A DNA stretch of 64,000 nucleotides from Roseibium sediminicola (GCF_023156505.1 NZ_JALNMJ010000008.1:124001-188000); one strand, 5' to 3'; counted from the first letter of the stretch, positions 17,314 through 27,713 are shown. Numbers and translations: made by a program. The notes: generated by a model not told the origin, from the sequence alone.

Positions 17314-17892
17314 ATGACCGATCTCCTTTCACCCGCAGATGAAAAAGCGGCGCTGCGCAAGGACGTGCTTGCGCGCCGGAGCGCCATGCCGGTGACCGAC
17401 CGTATCGAACGCAGCCTGCAGCTGGTCGATCACGCCGACGATCTGCCCTTGCCCGGTGGTGCCATGGTGTCCGGGTTCTGGCCGATCCGGGACGAGATCG
17501 ACGCCAGACCGCTTCTGGACCGGTTGCGTCAGAAGGGCCATGCCCTGTGCCTGCCGGTGATGGTTGGGCCCAACCTGATTTTCCGGCGCCTGGACCGGGA
17601 CACGGAGCTGGTGCCGGCCGGCTTCGGCTGCATGGAGCCTGGACCAGAGGCCGAAGAGCTGCGACCGGACGTGCTGCTGATGCCGCTGGCCGGTTTCGAC
17701 AGCCAGGGCAACCGCATCGGCTATGGCAGGGCGTTCTACGACAATGCCATCGCCAGCCTTGAAAAAACCGGCCCGGTTCTGCGTATCGGCCTTGCCTTTG
17801 CGATCCAGGAGGTTGACCGCGTGCCCGTGGAAGCGCATGACAAGCCCTTGACTGGAATCCTGACCGAACGTGGCTATCGCGCGTTCGGCTGA
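17314..17892 (+). CDS. 5-formyltetrahydrofolate cyclo-ligase
   Basis: A 192-aa enzyme converting 5-formyl-THF to 5,10-methenyl-THF with ATP. Typical pieces are KAALRKDVLARRSAM near the N terminus, VSGFWPIRDEID, the nucleotide-binding GFDSQGNRIGYGRAFYDN and the C-terminal VPVEAHDKPLTGILTE. Full length. It is separated from the 6S RNA by about 45 bp and precedes the YmdB-like gene by 15 bp, probably in one operon. Confidence 0.93.
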   Translation: MTDLLSPADEKAALRKDVLARRSAMPVTDRIERSLQLVDHADDLPLPGGAMVSGFWPIRDEIDARPLLDRLRQKGHALCLPVMVGPNLIFRRLDRDTELVPAGFGCMEPGPEAEELRPDVLLMPLAGFDSQGNRIGYGRAFYDNAIASLEKTGPVLRIGLAFAIQEVDRVPVEAHDKPLTGILTERGYRAFG

Positions 17893-17907
17893 TGTCCGAG
17901 GGGACGA

Positions 17908-18738
17908 ATGCGTATTTTGTTTCTGGGCGATCTGGTCGGCCGCGTCGGCCGGACCGCCGCCATTGAGGAATTGCCCGGTCTGGTGGAAGACAACCAGCTG
18001 GATTTCGTGATTGTGAACGGCGAAAACGCCGCTGCCGGCTTCGGCATCACCGAGGCCATTCTCCAGGATGTGCTGGACGCGGGCGCCGATGTGGTGACAA
18101 CGGGCAACCATGTCTGGGACCAGCGCGACACGCTTGTCTATATCGAACGCCAGGACCGCCTGCTGCGGCCGGTGAACTATCCGGCCGGCACGCCCGGCCG
18201 GGGCGCGCATCTTTATACGGCGCGCAACGGCGCAAGGGTGATGGTCGCCAATGTCATGGGCCGGGTGTTCATGGATTCGCTCGACGATCCCTTCGCCGCC
18301 ATCGACAGGGCGGTCAATGATTGCCCGCTCGGGGATGTCGCCGACGCCATCATCGTCGATGTGCACGCGGAAGCCACCAGCGAAAAACAGGCCATGGCGC
18401 ATTTCCTCGACGGCCGAGTGAGCCTTGTCGTGGGCACGCATACCCATGTGCCGACTGCCGATCACCAGATCCTGGAAAACGGCACGGCCTATATGTCGGA
18501 TGCCGGCATGTGCGGTGCCTATGACAGCGTGCTCGGCATGGAAAAGGAAGAACCGGTCAACCGGTTCCAGCGCAAGATCCCGGGCTCGCGGTTCACGCCG
18601 GCTTCCGGCGATCCGACCGTCTGCGGCGTCGCCATCGAAACGGACGACCGCACGGGTCTGGCGGAGCGGATCGCACCGCTGCGGATCGGCGGTCGGCTGG
18701 AGCCGGTGGTGCCGCCGTTCTGGAACGGCGGTTCTTGA
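17908..18738 (+). CDS. YmdB-like metallophosphoesterase (TIGR00282 family)
   Basis: A 276-aa calcineurin-fold phosphoesterase. Metal-ligand motifs visible are ILFLGDLVGRVGR (GD), VIVNGENAAAG (GEN), VVTTGNHVWD (GNH), VDVHAEATSEK and VVGTHTHVPTAD (GTHTH). Homologues act on 2',3'-cyclic nucleotides and affect biofilm genes in Bacillus, but the substrate here is inferred. It follows the cyclo-ligase by 15 bp. Confidence 0.92.
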   Translation: MRILFLGDLVGRVGRTAAIEELPGLVEDNQLDFVIVNGENAAAGFGITEAILQDVLDAGADVVTTGNHVWDQRDTLVYIERQDRLLRPVNYPAGTPGRGAHLYTARNGARVMVANVMGRVFMDSLDDPFAAIDRAVNDCPLGDVADAIIVDVHAEATSEKQAMAHFLDGRVSLVVGTHTHVPTADHQILENGTAYMSDAGMCGAYDSVLGMEKEEPVNRFQRKIPGSRFTPASGDPTVCGVAIETDDRTGLAERIAPLRIGGRLEPVVPPFWNGGS

Positions 18739-18841
18739 GGGCATCACTCGAGAAATTCACCGAACTGGATTTTCGCTGCCAACTTGCCTATAAGCGGCGC
18801 AGTTTTTGACCGACATCATCCGCAGAGAACCGAGAAGAGCC

Positions 18842-19588
18842 ATGGCAGGCCATTCAAAATTCAAGAACATCATGCACCGCAAAGGCCGCCAGGACGCGGC
18901 CCGTTCCAAGATGTTCTCCAAACTGTCCAAGGAAATCACCGTCGCCGCCAAGATGGGCGACCCGGATCCGGACTCCAACCCGCGCCTGCGTCTGGCCGTC
19001 CAGAACGCCAAAGCCCAGTCCATGCCGAAGGACAACATCCAGCGCGCGATTAACAAGTCGCAGACCGGCGATGGCGAGAACTACGAAGAGATCCGCTACG
19101 AAGGCTACGGCCCGGCGGGTGTTGCCGTGGTCGTCGAGGCGCTGACCGACAACCGCAACCGCACGGCCTCCAACATCCGCTCCTATTTCACCAAATGCGG
19201 CGGCTCCCTGGGTGAAACCGGCTCGGTGTCCTTCATGTTCGACCGGGTCGGCGAGATCGTCTACAAGCCGGAAGCCGGTGAAGCGGACGCGGTTCTGGAA
19301 GCAGCCATCGAGGCCGGTGCCGAAGACGTCCAGTCCGACGAAAGCGGTCATACTATCTACACCGCCTTTGAAGACCTGAACGACGTCTCCACCGCGCTCG
19401 AAAGCGCACTGGGCGAAGCGGACAGCACCAACATCATCTGGAAGCCGCAGAACCTGACGCCGGTCGACGCGGACAAGGCCCAGACGCTGATGAAGCTGAT
19501 CGACATGATCGAAGACGACGACGACGTCCAGAACGTCTACACCAATTTCGATGTCGACGAAGACACCATGGCGGCGCTTGCGTCCTGA
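18842..19588 (+). CDS. yebC: YebC/PmpR family protein
   Basis: A 248-aa protein beginning [19 protein letters not shown], the family hallmark; the frame is open 12 codons upstream but that part is unrelated. Inner motifs [39 protein letters not shown] and the C-terminal [14 protein letters not shown] are canonical. YebC_I proteins help ribosomes through polyproline stretches, and older work calls them regulators. It is followed by a clear terminator. yebC upstream of ruvC is a common order, here interrupted by two genes. Confidence 0.95.
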   Translation: MAGHSKFKNIMHRKGRQDAARSKMFSKLSKEITVAAKMGDPDPDSNPRLRLAVQNAKAQSMPKDNIQRAINKSQTGDGENYEEIRYEGYGPAGVAVVVEALTDNRNRTASNIRSYFTKCGGSLGETGSVSFMFDRVGEIVYKPEAGEADAVLEAAIEAGAEDVQSDESGHTIYTAFEDLNDVSTALESALGEADSTNIIWKPQNLTPVDADKAQTLMKLIDMIEDDDDVQNVYTNFDVDEDTMAALAS

Positions 19589-19614
19589 TCCCTTGAAGGA
19601 TCACCTCAATTGAA

Positions 19615-19638
19615 AACCCCGGCCCGGCCGGGGTTTTT
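19615..19638 (+). terminator. Intrinsic terminator of yebC
   Basis: 9-bp stem AACCCCGGC / GCCGGGGTT with a minimal loop, followed by TTTTT, 26 bp after the yebC stop codon. Confidence 0.9.
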
Positions 19639-19661
19639 GTTTGCTTGAACGCCCTCTCCTT

Positions 19662-19784
19662 CGTCATCCCGGCCAAGCGCAGCGCGAGCCGGGACCGGGG
19701 AGCCAGAAGTGCTTGCCGGAACGGTAAACCAGAGACCTCGGCTCCCCGGTCCCGGATCTTCGCTGCGCTGCGTCCGGGATGACG
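19662..19784. repeat. Long palindromic intergenic repeat, copy A
   Basis: A 123-bp inverted repeat with perfect ends CGTCATCCCGG / CCGGGATGACG and matching inner blocks (GCGCAGCG/CGCTGCGC, CCGGGACCGGGGAGCC with GGCTCCCCGGTCCCGG). A 35-nt unpaired centre separates the arms. A degenerate relative lies at 30771-30903. Its right end reaches to within 45 bp of the MazG-like gene start. Confidence 0.75.
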
Positions 19785-19826
19785 ATCGAGAGGGGCAGAG
19801 AAAAATTCACCCTCGTGGAGACCGGT

Positions 19827-20153
19827 ATGTTCAACATCTACGACCTGACTCAAAAAGACCCGAAGACCTTGCAGGAGCGGGCGTTGAAACTGGCCGAGGA
19901 GGCCGGGGAACTGGCGCAGGCGGTTCTGTCGGTGACCAAGGCACCGGGCAGTGAATACAAGGGGCACGACCTGGCCGACGTGCGTGAGGAGGCTGCCGAC
20001 GCGGCAATAGTGGCGCTGAGCATTCTTGCGCAAGCTTCGGAAAGCCGGGAGGAGTTTGAGGCCGAGCTCAACCGGTTGATGGCGGACAAATGCGCCAAGT
20101 GGCAGGAAAAGCTTCCGGTGTCATCGGTTGACACCGTGAAACGCTCTGACTGA
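19827..20153 (+). CDS. MazG-like nucleotide pyrophosphohydrolase domain protein
   Basis: A 108-aa protein with the MazG fold motif E-E-x-x-E ... E-x-x-D (AEEAGELAQAVLS, then DVREEAADAAIVAL), which binds Mg2+ and hydrolyses nucleoside triphosphates in characterised relatives. The frame extends 16 codons upstream into the palindromic repeat, but the ATG at 19827 has GGAG at 7 bases. Its last codons (TVKRSD) overlap a 15-nt block that also ends the element at 46933-47200. It converges with the TSUP gene. Confidence 0.78.
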   Translation: MFNIYDLTQKDPKTLQERALKLAEEAGELAQAVLSVTKAPGSEYKGHDLADVREEAADAAIVALSILAQASESREEFEAELNRLMADKCAKWQEKLPVSSVDTVKRSD

Positions 20154-20164
20154 TAAATCCAAGA

Positions 20165-20926
20165 CTACCGGAACAGGGAATCCAGGGCCGGCATGCTGCT
20201 GAGGGCGGCGAGGGCAATCAGGCCGTAGGCCAGTTTGCGGTAAAGACCGGGATCGGCCTTTTTGAAGCCGTTGGAGCCGAGGAAAATCGCCAGCGCATAG
20301 ACCGGGATGGCCATCACCAAAAGGTGCAGGACTTCGAGCGTGAAGAAGCCGTTCAGGGTGTAGGCGACGAACGTGCCGATGCTGGCCAGCGCGAAGAAGA
20401 CGATCAGGTTTGCGCGGACAATCGCGGGTTCCCTTGCGCTGGAGAGCCAGAAGGCGACCACGGGCGGACCGCCGACCTGGGATACGCCGCCGAGAATGCC
20501 GGCGACCGCACCGACGCCGAAGGAGACCGGCTTGGTGGGCTTGCTCTGGTAGCGCCAACCGGAAATCAGCAGCAGCAACAGGCCGGTGACGATGATGAAG
20601 ATCGCCCATCTGAGGACAAGCACGTCCGAGGTTGCCAACAGCCATGCCCCCAGTTGCACGAACACGATCGAGCCGAGCACCGCCGGCAGGACCGTCGACC
20701 AGTTGCAGATCCGGAACGCCCGGATGACAAGCGGCAGCGCGACGATGCCGTCAACGAACAGGAACGCGGCCGCCGCCGTTGACGGCACCATGACGCTGGT
20801 TGCCACCGGCATGAAGATCATCGCTGCGCCAAATCCGGAAAAGCCACGCACGAAGCCCGCCACGAACAGGACAGCCGCGAGAAAGACAAGAAGATAGGGC
20901 GGAAACGAGCTGAAGATGTCGAACAT
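20165..20926 (-). CDS. TSUP/TauE-SafE family membrane transporter
   Basis: A 253-aa protein with about eight hydrophobic segments. Family motifs are [17 protein letters not shown] near the N terminus and [22 protein letters not shown] in the second repeat half. TSUP proteins move sulfite, sulfonates or other organic anions, and the substrate is not predictable here. The frame is open to 21232, but homology begins at [13 protein letters not shown] (ATG 20926). It diverges from ruvC. Confidence 0.87.
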   Translation of the reverse strand: MFDIFSSFPPYLLVFLAAVLFVAGFVRGFSGFGAAMIFMPVATSVMVPSTAAAAFLFVDGIVALPLVIRAFRICNWSTVLPAVLGSIVFVQLGAWLLATSDVLVLRWAIFIIVTGLLLLLISGWRYQSKPTKPVSFGVGAVAGILGGVSQVGGPPVVAFWLSSAREPAIVRANLIVFFALASIGTFVAYTLNGFFTLEVLHLLVMAIPVYALAIFLGSNGFKKADPGLYRKLAYGLIALAALSSMPALDSLFR

Positions 20927-21107
20927 GGGCTTTCGGGTGTGCGGCTGGACGAGGGCTCCGCCCGATGGTGAGGCGGCCGGCCGAGCGTGGGATAGGCCTT
21001 GGAGTGCCGGCGAGACCTGCCGTTCTGGCATGTTATGGACAGGCTTTCCGGTGGTAAGCCGCGCTTTGGCTGGCGTCAACGGGGAAGTTTTGTTACCGAT
21101 TTGTTCC

Positions 21108-21623
21108 ATGACACATGCGATTCGATTGCTGGGCATCGACCCGGGTCTGCGGCGCACCGGCTGGGGCATGATCGAGGCGGCCGGCAACAGGCTGTCCTTC
21201 ATTGCCTCCGGCACCGTGACCTCCGACAACAAGAAGAGCTTGGCCGAGCGGCTGGTGCAGCTTCATGACGGCCTCAGCGAGGTTGTGCGCGGCTTCGATC
21301 CGGCCGAGGCGGCGGTCGAGCACACGTTCGTCAACAAGGATGCCGGAGCAACGCTGAAACTGGGGCAGGCCCGCGGCATCGCGCTTCTGGTGCCCTCGCT
21401 TGCCGGTCTGCCGGTGGCCGAATATGCGCCGAACCTGGTCAAGAAGACCGTGGTTGGCACAGGCCATGCGGAAAAGGAACAGATCCGGGCGATGGTCAAG
21501 GTTCTGATGCCACGGGCGACCTTCAACTCGGACGACGCCGCGGACGCGCTGGCGATCGCCATCTGCCATGCCCAGCACCGGGCGAGCGGGACAGCGCGGC
21601 TGGCTGCAATGGGTGTTGCATGA
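21108..21623 (+). CDS. ruvC: Holliday junction resolvase RuvC
   Basis: A 171-aa endonuclease that cleaves Holliday junctions. Catalytic acidic residues are in [14 protein letters not shown] (Asp near residue 10), [13 protein letters not shown] (Glu), and the C-terminal [18 protein letters not shown] (Asp pair). Length is normal. It overlaps ruvA by ATGA, so translation is coupled. The ATG at 21108 lacks a close Shine-Dalgarno, but homology starts here. Confidence 0.95.
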   Translation: MTHAIRLLGIDPGLRRTGWGMIEAAGNRLSFIASGTVTSDNKKSLAERLVQLHDGLSEVVRGFDPAEAAVEHTFVNKDAGATLKLGQARGIALLVPSLAGLPVAEYAPNLVKKTVVGTGHAEKEQIRAMVKVLMPRATFNSDDAADALAIAICHAQHRASGTARLAAMGVA

Positions 21624-22237
21624 TCGGAAAACTCAAAGGCACGGTCGACAGCTATGGCGAGGATCACGTGATCCTCGACGTGCACGGCGTCGGCTATCAG
21701 GTCCATTGCCCCTCACGTATCCTGCAAGGGCTGCCACGGGCCGGTGAAGCGGCGGTGCTCTTCATCGAGACCATTGTGCGCGAGGACATGATCCGGCTTT
21801 ACGGCTTTGCCGCCGAGGCGGAGCGTGAATGGTTCCGCATCCTGATGACCGTGCAGGGCGTCGGCGCCAAGGTCGCGCTCGGCATTCTTGGGATCCTGAA
21901 GGCGAGCGAAGTCGCCAATGCCATCGCACTTGGCGACAAGGCGGTGATCACGCGGGCGCCCGGGGTCGGCAAGCGCGTTGCCGAACGCATCGTCGCCGAA
22001 CTGAAGGACAAGGCGCCGGGTCTTGCGACGGTCGATGCCGGCACGATTGCCGTCTCGCAGAATGTGGCCGACAACGTGGCCGCACGGCCGGTTGCCGAGG
22101 CCGTCTCGGCATTGACCAACCTCGGCTATGCCCAGGCGCAAGCAAGCGCGGCGGTGGCCAAGGCAATGCAATCCGCCGGCGAGGAGGCAACCACGGAACA
22201 GTTGATCCGCCTGGGGCTTAAGGAATTGTCGGCATGA
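21620..22237 (+). CDS. ruvA: Holliday junction branch migration protein RuvA
   Basis: A 205-aa four-way junction-binding subunit. It starts [20 protein letters not shown], has paired helix-hairpin-helix regions ([39 protein letters not shown]) and a flexible linker leading to a C-terminal RuvB-binding domain ([19 protein letters not shown]). It overlaps ruvC and the next small gene by 4 bases each. Confidence 0.96.
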   Translation: MIGKLKGTVDSYGEDHVILDVHGVGYQVHCPSRILQGLPRAGEAAVLFIETIVREDMIRLYGFAAEAEREWFRILMTVQGVGAKVALGILGILKASEVANAIALGDKAVITRAPGVGKRVAERIVAELKDKAPGLATVDAGTIAVSQNVADNVAARPVAEAVSALTNLGYAQAQASAAVAKAMQSAGEEATTEQLIRLGLKELSA

Positions 22238-22476
22238 TCGCCGTGACCTACGCCGTCATCGCGATTGTCTTTGTGACGCTTGGTCTCGGCGGTATCATGT
22301 ATCTCGATCACCGGTTCAGCCAGGCAGTGGGTGATCGGCCGTTCTCGATGAATGGCCGGCGAATCGAGACGGACGATCCGTTCGTGCTGCGCCAGTACAA
22401 GAAATTCTATGCGCTTCGTGTGGCCTATTCCCTGGGGCTTCTGGTGCTTCTGTTTGTGGTCGTAAGTTATGTCTGA
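22234..22476 (+). CDS. Small two-span membrane protein inside the ruv operon
   Basis: An 80-aa protein with two membrane helices at about residues 4-24 and 60-79, and a short polar loop ([20 protein letters not shown]) between them. Its start overlaps the ruvA stop by ATGA, and its end overlaps the ruvB start by 8 bases, so it is translationally coupled on both sides. I do not recognise a family. The coupling argues for a conserved gene, and the membrane location is unexpected for a recombination operon. Confidence 0.8.
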   Translation: MIAVTYAVIAIVFVTLGLGGIMYLDHRFSQAVGDRPFSMNGRRIETDDPFVLRQYKKFYALRVAYSLGLLVLLFVVVSYV

Positions 22477-23509
22477 TGACAGCCGTATCGTGACGCCGGA
22501 GATCCGCGGCGATGAAATCGACAGCACCATGCGCCCCCAGGCGCTGGACGATTTTGTCGGCCAGGCCCAGGCGCGCGCCAATCTGAAGGTTTTCATCGGC
22601 GCGGCCAAGGCACGGGGCGAGGCGCTCGATCATGTCCTGTTCGTCGGGCCTCCGGGCCTCGGCAAGACCACGCTGGCCCAGATCATGGCGCGTGAGCTTG
22701 GCGTCAATTTTCGTGCAACGTCCGGGCCCGTGATCGCCAAGGCCGGCGATCTGGCGGCGCTTTTGACCAATCTGGAAGAGCGTGACGTGCTCTTCATTGA
22801 CGAGATCCACCGGCTCAATCCGGCGGTTGAGGAAGTGCTTTATCCGGCAATGGAGGATTTCCAGCTCGACCTGATCATCGGCGAAGGCCCGGCGGCACGT
22901 TCGGTCAAGATCGACCTGGCCAAATTCACCTTGGTGGCGGCGACGACCCGGCTCGGCCTCTTGACGACGCCGCTGCGCGACCGGTTCGGCATTCCGGTGC
23001 GGCTGCAATTCTATACGGTCCCGGAGCTGGAACATATCGTCAAGCGCGGCGCCTCGATTCTCGGCATCGGCATGGCGGAAGACGGGGCCCGCGAGATTGC
23101 CAAGCGCTCGCGCGGCACGCCGCGCATCGCCGGCCGCCTGCTCAGGCGGGTGCGCGACTTTGCCGTTTTCGACGGCGCCGAACGGGTCGACCGGGCGCTG
23201 GCCGACAAGGCGCTGTTGCAGCTGGAAGTCGACGGCGCTGGCCTCGACAGTCTCGACCGGCGTTATCTCAATCAGATCGCCGTCAATTTCGGCGGCGGCC
23301 CGGTCGGCATCGAAACCATCGCCGCGGCGCTTTCGGAGCCGCGGGACGCCATCGAAGAGATTGTCGAACCCTATCTGATCCAGAACGGTTTCCTGCAGCG
23401 GACCCCGCGCGGCCGCATCCTGACCCCGATGGCGTTCGAGCATCTCGGCCTGGCGGCGCCGGCACGGCCGGACGCGCCGCAAATGGGTTTGTTTTCAGAC
23501 AGTGATTAG
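22469..23509 (+). CDS. ruvB: Holliday junction helicase motor RuvB
   Basis: A 346-aa AAA+ ATPase that drives branch migration with RuvA. Seen: [12 protein letters not shown], Walker [13 protein letters not shown], Walker [13 protein letters not shown], sensor/arginine-finger region [17 protein letters not shown], and the C-terminal winged helix ending [13 protein letters not shown]. Full length. It starts 8 bases inside the preceding membrane-protein gene. Confidence 0.97.
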   Translation: MSDDSRIVTPEIRGDEIDSTMRPQALDDFVGQAQARANLKVFIGAAKARGEALDHVLFVGPPGLGKTTLAQIMARELGVNFRATSGPVIAKAGDLAALLTNLEERDVLFIDEIHRLNPAVEEVLYPAMEDFQLDLIIGEGPAARSVKIDLAKFTLVAATTRLGLLTTPLRDRFGIPVRLQFYTVPELEHIVKRGASILGIGMAEDGAREIAKRSRGTPRIAGRLLRRVRDFAVFDGAERVDRALADKALLQLEVDGAGLDSLDRRYLNQIAVNFGGGPVGIETIAAALSEPRDAIEEIVEPYLIQNGFLQRTPRGRILTPMAFEHLGLAAPARPDAPQMGLFSDSD

Positions 23510-23624
23510 GCTTCCGTAGAGCAAATAAAAGACCGCCTCGTAAAAACTGGCCAGGCTTGTTGAGCGATTAAGCATTTATTGGCGAATCCGCGCCTATTGT
23601 CCCGTTAACTATGTGGGGGACACC

Positions 23625-25733
23625 ATGCGGAAGCGGCTTTCTTCTAAACTGGCTCTGATGTTTCTGGCGGGCGCACTGACAATGTGCGTTGCCATCGTAA
23701 CCGTGACTTCAATCATTTCCCGGGATGTGGCCAACGGCCAGGCGGATGCCGGACTGCAGAGCGCGACCAAGGCGAAGCAGAAGGTGCTTGAGCTGTCGCT
23801 TGGGCAGGTCAAGGACAGCGCGGCCTTCTTTGTCACCCTGGAAGGGGCCAAGGACAGCCTGATGAAGACCATGGTCGGCTGGAAAAACCTGAAAGAAGGC
23901 CAGACGGCGCTTTTGCGCAAGATCTTTGTCGACGACAATCCGCACCCGAACGAACGGCATCTCCTGGTCGAGCCTGCGGAATCCAACTATTACGTGAACA
24001 ACCACAAGGTCGTGCATCCGATCTATCAGGATCTGATCGGCCAGGGTCTGTTCTCGGACGCGGCGCTCGCCAATCCGGAAGGCTTCATCACCTACACCTA
24101 CCGCAAGGGGCCTGAATTCGGTTTCCACGTGGACGATGCGCAAATCGCGGGTAACCCGGTCCAGATTGCCATGGGCAAGCTGTTCGCAGCTTCGAAGGCG
24201 GAAACGCTGGCCGGGGGGCAGATCTATTCCTCCGGTTTTGTGACCTCCGACGACGGCAGTGTTACGGCGGTGCTTGCCGCGCCGGTGTTCTATCTCGACC
24301 GGTTCTTCGGTGCGGTCGCCTTCACCGTCGACATGAAGCACCTGGCGGTGCTCCTGAACGAAAAGACCGGGCTTGGCGAAAGCGAGCAGGTTTTTCTCGA
24401 AGATGCGGCCGGTAAACTGGTTCAGCTCGGCGATGGCGGAGAGGCTGCCGCCGTCCATGCCATGACCGATATCCGGGTAGATGATCGCCTGATCCAGCTC
24501 GACGATGGTGTCTACCGGTTCGCTGAAGCCAGCAACACCTTTATCGGCGCGCCCTTTGGTGTGATTGCCGCGGTGAAACAGACGGAACTGTCCGCTGCCG
24601 CGGACCGGATCACCTACGGTGCGGTCATTTCCGGTTTCCTCTGCCTGGTGCCGATCGTCGGCCTTATCTGGTGGGTGACCCGGCGCATGTTCGCTCCGAT
24701 GGAGCGTCTGTCCGAGGCAGCTCGCAAGATCGCCGACGGCGACCTGGAGGTTGCGGTTGAGGCGACTGAGCGGCATGACGAGATCGGCCGCATGGCAAGA
24801 TGCATCGAGGTCTTCAAGGACAATTCGGTCGAGCGCGAACGCCTGGCGTCGGAACGCAAGGTGGGTCACATTGCCCGCGAAAAACGCGAGAAGCTGATCG
24901 ATTCGCTGATTGCCGCCTTCCGGGCCGAATCCCAGACCGTGCTCGAACTGGTGGAAACCAACATCGCCCGGGTCGAGGATGTCTCCTCCGCGCTCAACCA
25001 GCGCTCTGCGTCGGCTTCCGAGCAGGGCCGGACGGCGGTGTCCACCTCCGAAAACGCTTCCTCCAACGTCCAGGCGGTGGCCTCGGCCACCGAGGAGCTG
25101 AACGCCTCCATTTCGGAAATCTCGCGGCAGGTCGAGACGACGGCCTCCATCGTGGCCCAGACCACGACCGCGGCGCAGAGCTCCAATTCCAAGATTTCCG
25201 GCCTTGCGGAAGCTGCCAACAAGATCGGCGATGTGGTGTCTCTGATCTCCGAGATTGCTGAACAGACCAATCTGCTGGCGCTGAACGCGACCATCGAAGC
25301 GGCTCGTGCCGGCGATGCCGGCAAGGGTTTCGCGGTCGTTGCGTCGGAGGTGAAGTCGCTGGCGGGGCAGACCGCCAAGGCAACCGAAGAGATTTCCGCC
25401 CAGATCGCGGCGATCCAGGCGTCCACCACCGAAGCGGTCGACGAGATCGCCCGGGTGTCGGAATCGGTTGAGGAGGTCAATTCCTACACGGCCACTATCT
25501 CCGATGCTGTTCAGCAGCAGGGGGCGGCGACCGGCGAGATCTCGCGCAACGTTGCCGAAGCCGCAGAAGGCACGCGCAGCGTCGCCAACACGGTGGCCTC
25601 GCTCAATGAAGGCGTTGCGGAAAACTCGCAGGCGGTCGGCGACATGCTGACGGCGACGATCGAGATGAAGCAGCAGGCCGAACAATTGCGCGCTTCCGTC
25701 GAGAAATTCCTCTCCGAGGTTGCGGCCGCCTGA
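23625..25733 (+). CDS. Methyl-accepting chemotaxis protein
   Basis: A 702-aa chemoreceptor. TM1 spans about residues 8-32, a periplasmic ligand-binding region (Cache-like, not assignable further) runs to about 325, TM2 is at 328-351, HAMP at 352-405 ([20 protein letters not shown]), then a signalling helix bundle with the conserved tip [20 protein letters not shown] near residue 545. The ATG at 23625 has GGGGGA at 5 bases. The C terminus (FLSEVAAA) lacks the NWETF-type CheR/CheB tether. The che operon lies 31 kb away. Confidence 0.95.
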   Translation: MRKRLSSKLALMFLAGALTMCVAIVTVTSIISRDVANGQADAGLQSATKAKQKVLELSLGQVKDSAAFFVTLEGAKDSLMKTMVGWKNLKEGQTALLRKIFVDDNPHPNERHLLVEPAESNYYVNNHKVVHPIYQDLIGQGLFSDAALANPEGFITYTYRKGPEFGFHVDDAQIAGNPVQIAMGKLFAASKAETLAGGQIYSSGFVTSDDGSVTAVLAAPVFYLDRFFGAVAFTVDMKHLAVLLNEKTGLGESEQVFLEDAAGKLVQLGDGGEAAAVHAMTDIRVDDRLIQLDDGVYRFAEASNTFIGAPFGVIAAVKQTELSAAADRITYGAVISGFLCLVPIVGLIWWVTRRMFAPMERLSEAARKIADGDLEVAVEATERHDEIGRMARCIEVFKDNSVERERLASERKVGHIAREKREKLIDSLIAAFRAESQTVLELVETNIARVEDVSSALNQRSASASEQGRTAVSTSENASSNVQAVASATEELNASISEISRQVETTASIVAQTTTAAQSSNSKISGLAEAANKIGDVVSLISEIAEQTNLLALNATIEAARAGDAGKGFAVVASEVKSLAGQTAKATEEISAQIAAIQASTTEAVDEIARVSESVEEVNSYTATISDAVQQQGAATGEISRNVAEAAEGTRSVANTVASLNEGVAENSQAVGDMLTATIEMKQQAEQLRASVEKFLSEVAAA

Positions 25734-25759
25734 CCGCGCTCATAGGTATGGAACAGTCG

Positions 25760-25794
25760 GGCCGTCCGGTCGTAAGACCGGGCGGCCTTTTCTT
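25760..25794 (+). terminator. Intrinsic terminator of the chemoreceptor gene
   Basis: 12-bp stem GGCCGTCCGGTC / GACCGGGCGGCC (one G-U) with a GTAA loop, followed by a T-rich tail, 26 bp after the stop codon. Confidence 0.88.
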
Positions 25795-25815
25795 GTCTTG
25801 AAACGGGATTTCATC

Positions 25816-26283
25816 ATGTCTGACTGGCCGGATCTGTCGGGGCGCCTGGAAGAGGGGGGGCATGTTCTCCCCGTCAGGGTCTATTACGAGGACACCGACT
25901 TTACCGGGATCGTCTATCACGGCGCCTATGTGCGTTTCTTCGAGCGGGCCCGCTCCGACTTCCTGCGCCTGATGGGCATCCATCACGCGGAGATGGCCGC
26001 CGGCACCCACGGCGCCACACTGGCTTTCGCCGTCCGCTCGATGACGCTGGATTTCCAGAAACCGGCCCGGATCGACGACGTCCTCGAGGTGCATACCAGC
26101 CTGGCCGAATACAAGGGCGCGCGAATCCGGCTCGACCAGCTGATCCACCGGGGCGACGAATTGCTGGTCTCCGCCGCGGTGACCGTTGCGGTGATCACGT
26201 CCGAAGGGCGTCCGACACGGCTGCCGCCGATGCTATCGGAAAAACTTCTGAGCCATGCACCGGGAGAAAGTTCCGACAATTGA
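25816..26283 (+). CDS. ybgC: Tol-Pal associated acyl-CoA thioesterase
   Basis: A 155-aa hot-dog-fold thioesterase. The catalytic Asp is in RVYYEDTDFTGIVYHGAY, followed by the family FFERARSDFLRLMG. The ATG at 25816 is chosen because homology begins at MSDWPDL; the frame is open further upstream through the terminator. It lies just before tolQ, its usual place, with a 264-bp gap containing a structured leader. Confidence 0.93.
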   Translation: MSDWPDLSGRLEEGGHVLPVRVYYEDTDFTGIVYHGAYVRFFERARSDFLRLMGIHHAEMAAGTHGATLAFAVRSMTLDFQKPARIDDVLEVHTSLAEYKGARIRLDQLIHRGDELLVSAAVTVAVITSEGRPTRLPPMLSEKLLSHAPGESSDN

Positions 26284-26354
26284 AGACCTTGCCCGCTTAA
26301 ATGGCGGGCAGGCCGCTTGACGGACGTAAAATACTTTCAAAACAAAATTCGACG

Positions 26355-26369
26355 TTAATCTTGCAGTAA
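26355..26369 (+). promoter_or_regulatory. CtrA-like site upstream of tolQ
   Basis: TTAA-N7-GTAA, one base away from the full CtrA consensus TTAA-N7-TTAA, about 180 bp upstream of tolQ. CtrA is encoded in this window. The match is imperfect and short. Confidence 0.3.
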
Positions 26370-26460
26370 CCTTAATTGATTCCTTTAGTGTGGGGCTTTC
26401 TTCAGCAGGAAACGTCCCAGTTTTGACAAATTCAAACGTCAGAGAGGCGACTGGTCATAA

Positions 26461-26525
26461 GAACCGGTCGAGCGATTCCGGTTCCTCGCTGCCGTTTTTG
26501 AACCTTGAACGCATTCCGCGGCAGC
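26461..26525 (+). promoter_or_regulatory. Two tandem hairpins in the tolQ leader
   Basis: Hairpin 1: GAACCGG (26461-26467) with CCGGTTC (26478-26484). Hairpin 2: GCTGCCG (26488-26494) with CGGCAGC (26519-26525). Both are perfect 7-bp stems and end 22 bases before the tolQ ATG. A leader role is inferred. Confidence 0.4.
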
Positions 26526-26547
26526 CGACCCAGGGGTCATTGAACTT

Positions 26548-27255
<708 letters not shown>

Positions 27256-27257
27256 CC

Positions 27258-27707
27258 ATGGCCATGCAGGTCGGTTCCGGGCAAGCAGGCGGGCGCCGCG
27301 GACGGCGCCGGCGGCGGCATGCGCCGATGAGCGAAATCAACGTGACGCCCTTCGTGGACGTCATGCTGGTGCTCCTGATCATCTTCATGGTTGCCGCGCC
27401 GCTGCTGACGGTCGGCGTGCCGATCGATCTGCCCGAGACGCGCGCCAAGGCGCTGGAAGGCGACACGGAGCCGATCACGATCTCGGTGAATTCCGCCGGT
27501 GAGATTTTCATTCAGGATACGCCGATCACGATCGAGGAAATCGTGCCGAAACTCGAGGCGATTGCCGAGAACGGCTACGAGGAACGCATCTATGTGCGCG
27601 GCGATCAGGATGCGGATTACGGCACCATGATGCGTCTCATGGGCCGGATAAGCGCGGCCGGGTTCAAGCGGCTCGGTCTGGTCACTCTGGAAGAACGGGA
27701 CTCGTAA
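27258..27707 (+). CDS. tolR: Tol-Pal system protein TolR
   Basis: A 149-aa protein with one membrane helix (residues about 31-52) carrying the proton-path Asp in NVTPFVDVMLVLLIIFMVAAPLL (quoted start NVTPFVDVMLVLL). A Gly/Arg-rich cytoplasmic N terminus (GQAGGRRGRRRRRHAP) precedes it, and a periplasmic ExbD-fold domain follows. It is separated from tolQ by 2 bp and from tolA by 6 bp, so the three are co-translated. Confidence 0.94.
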   Translation: MAMQVGSGQAGGRRGRRRRRHAPMSEINVTPFVDVMLVLLIIFMVAAPLLTVGVPIDLPETRAKALEGDTEPITISVNSAGEIFIQDTPITIEEIVPKLEAIAENGYEERIYVRGDQDADYGTMMRLMGRISAAGFKRLGLVTLEERDS

Positions 27708-27713
27708 AGCGTC

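Noticed and set aside
23709-25685. Long open frame (658 codons) antisense to the chemoreceptor gene
   Set aside because: Composition is the reverse image of the receptor gene; no recognisable protein features.
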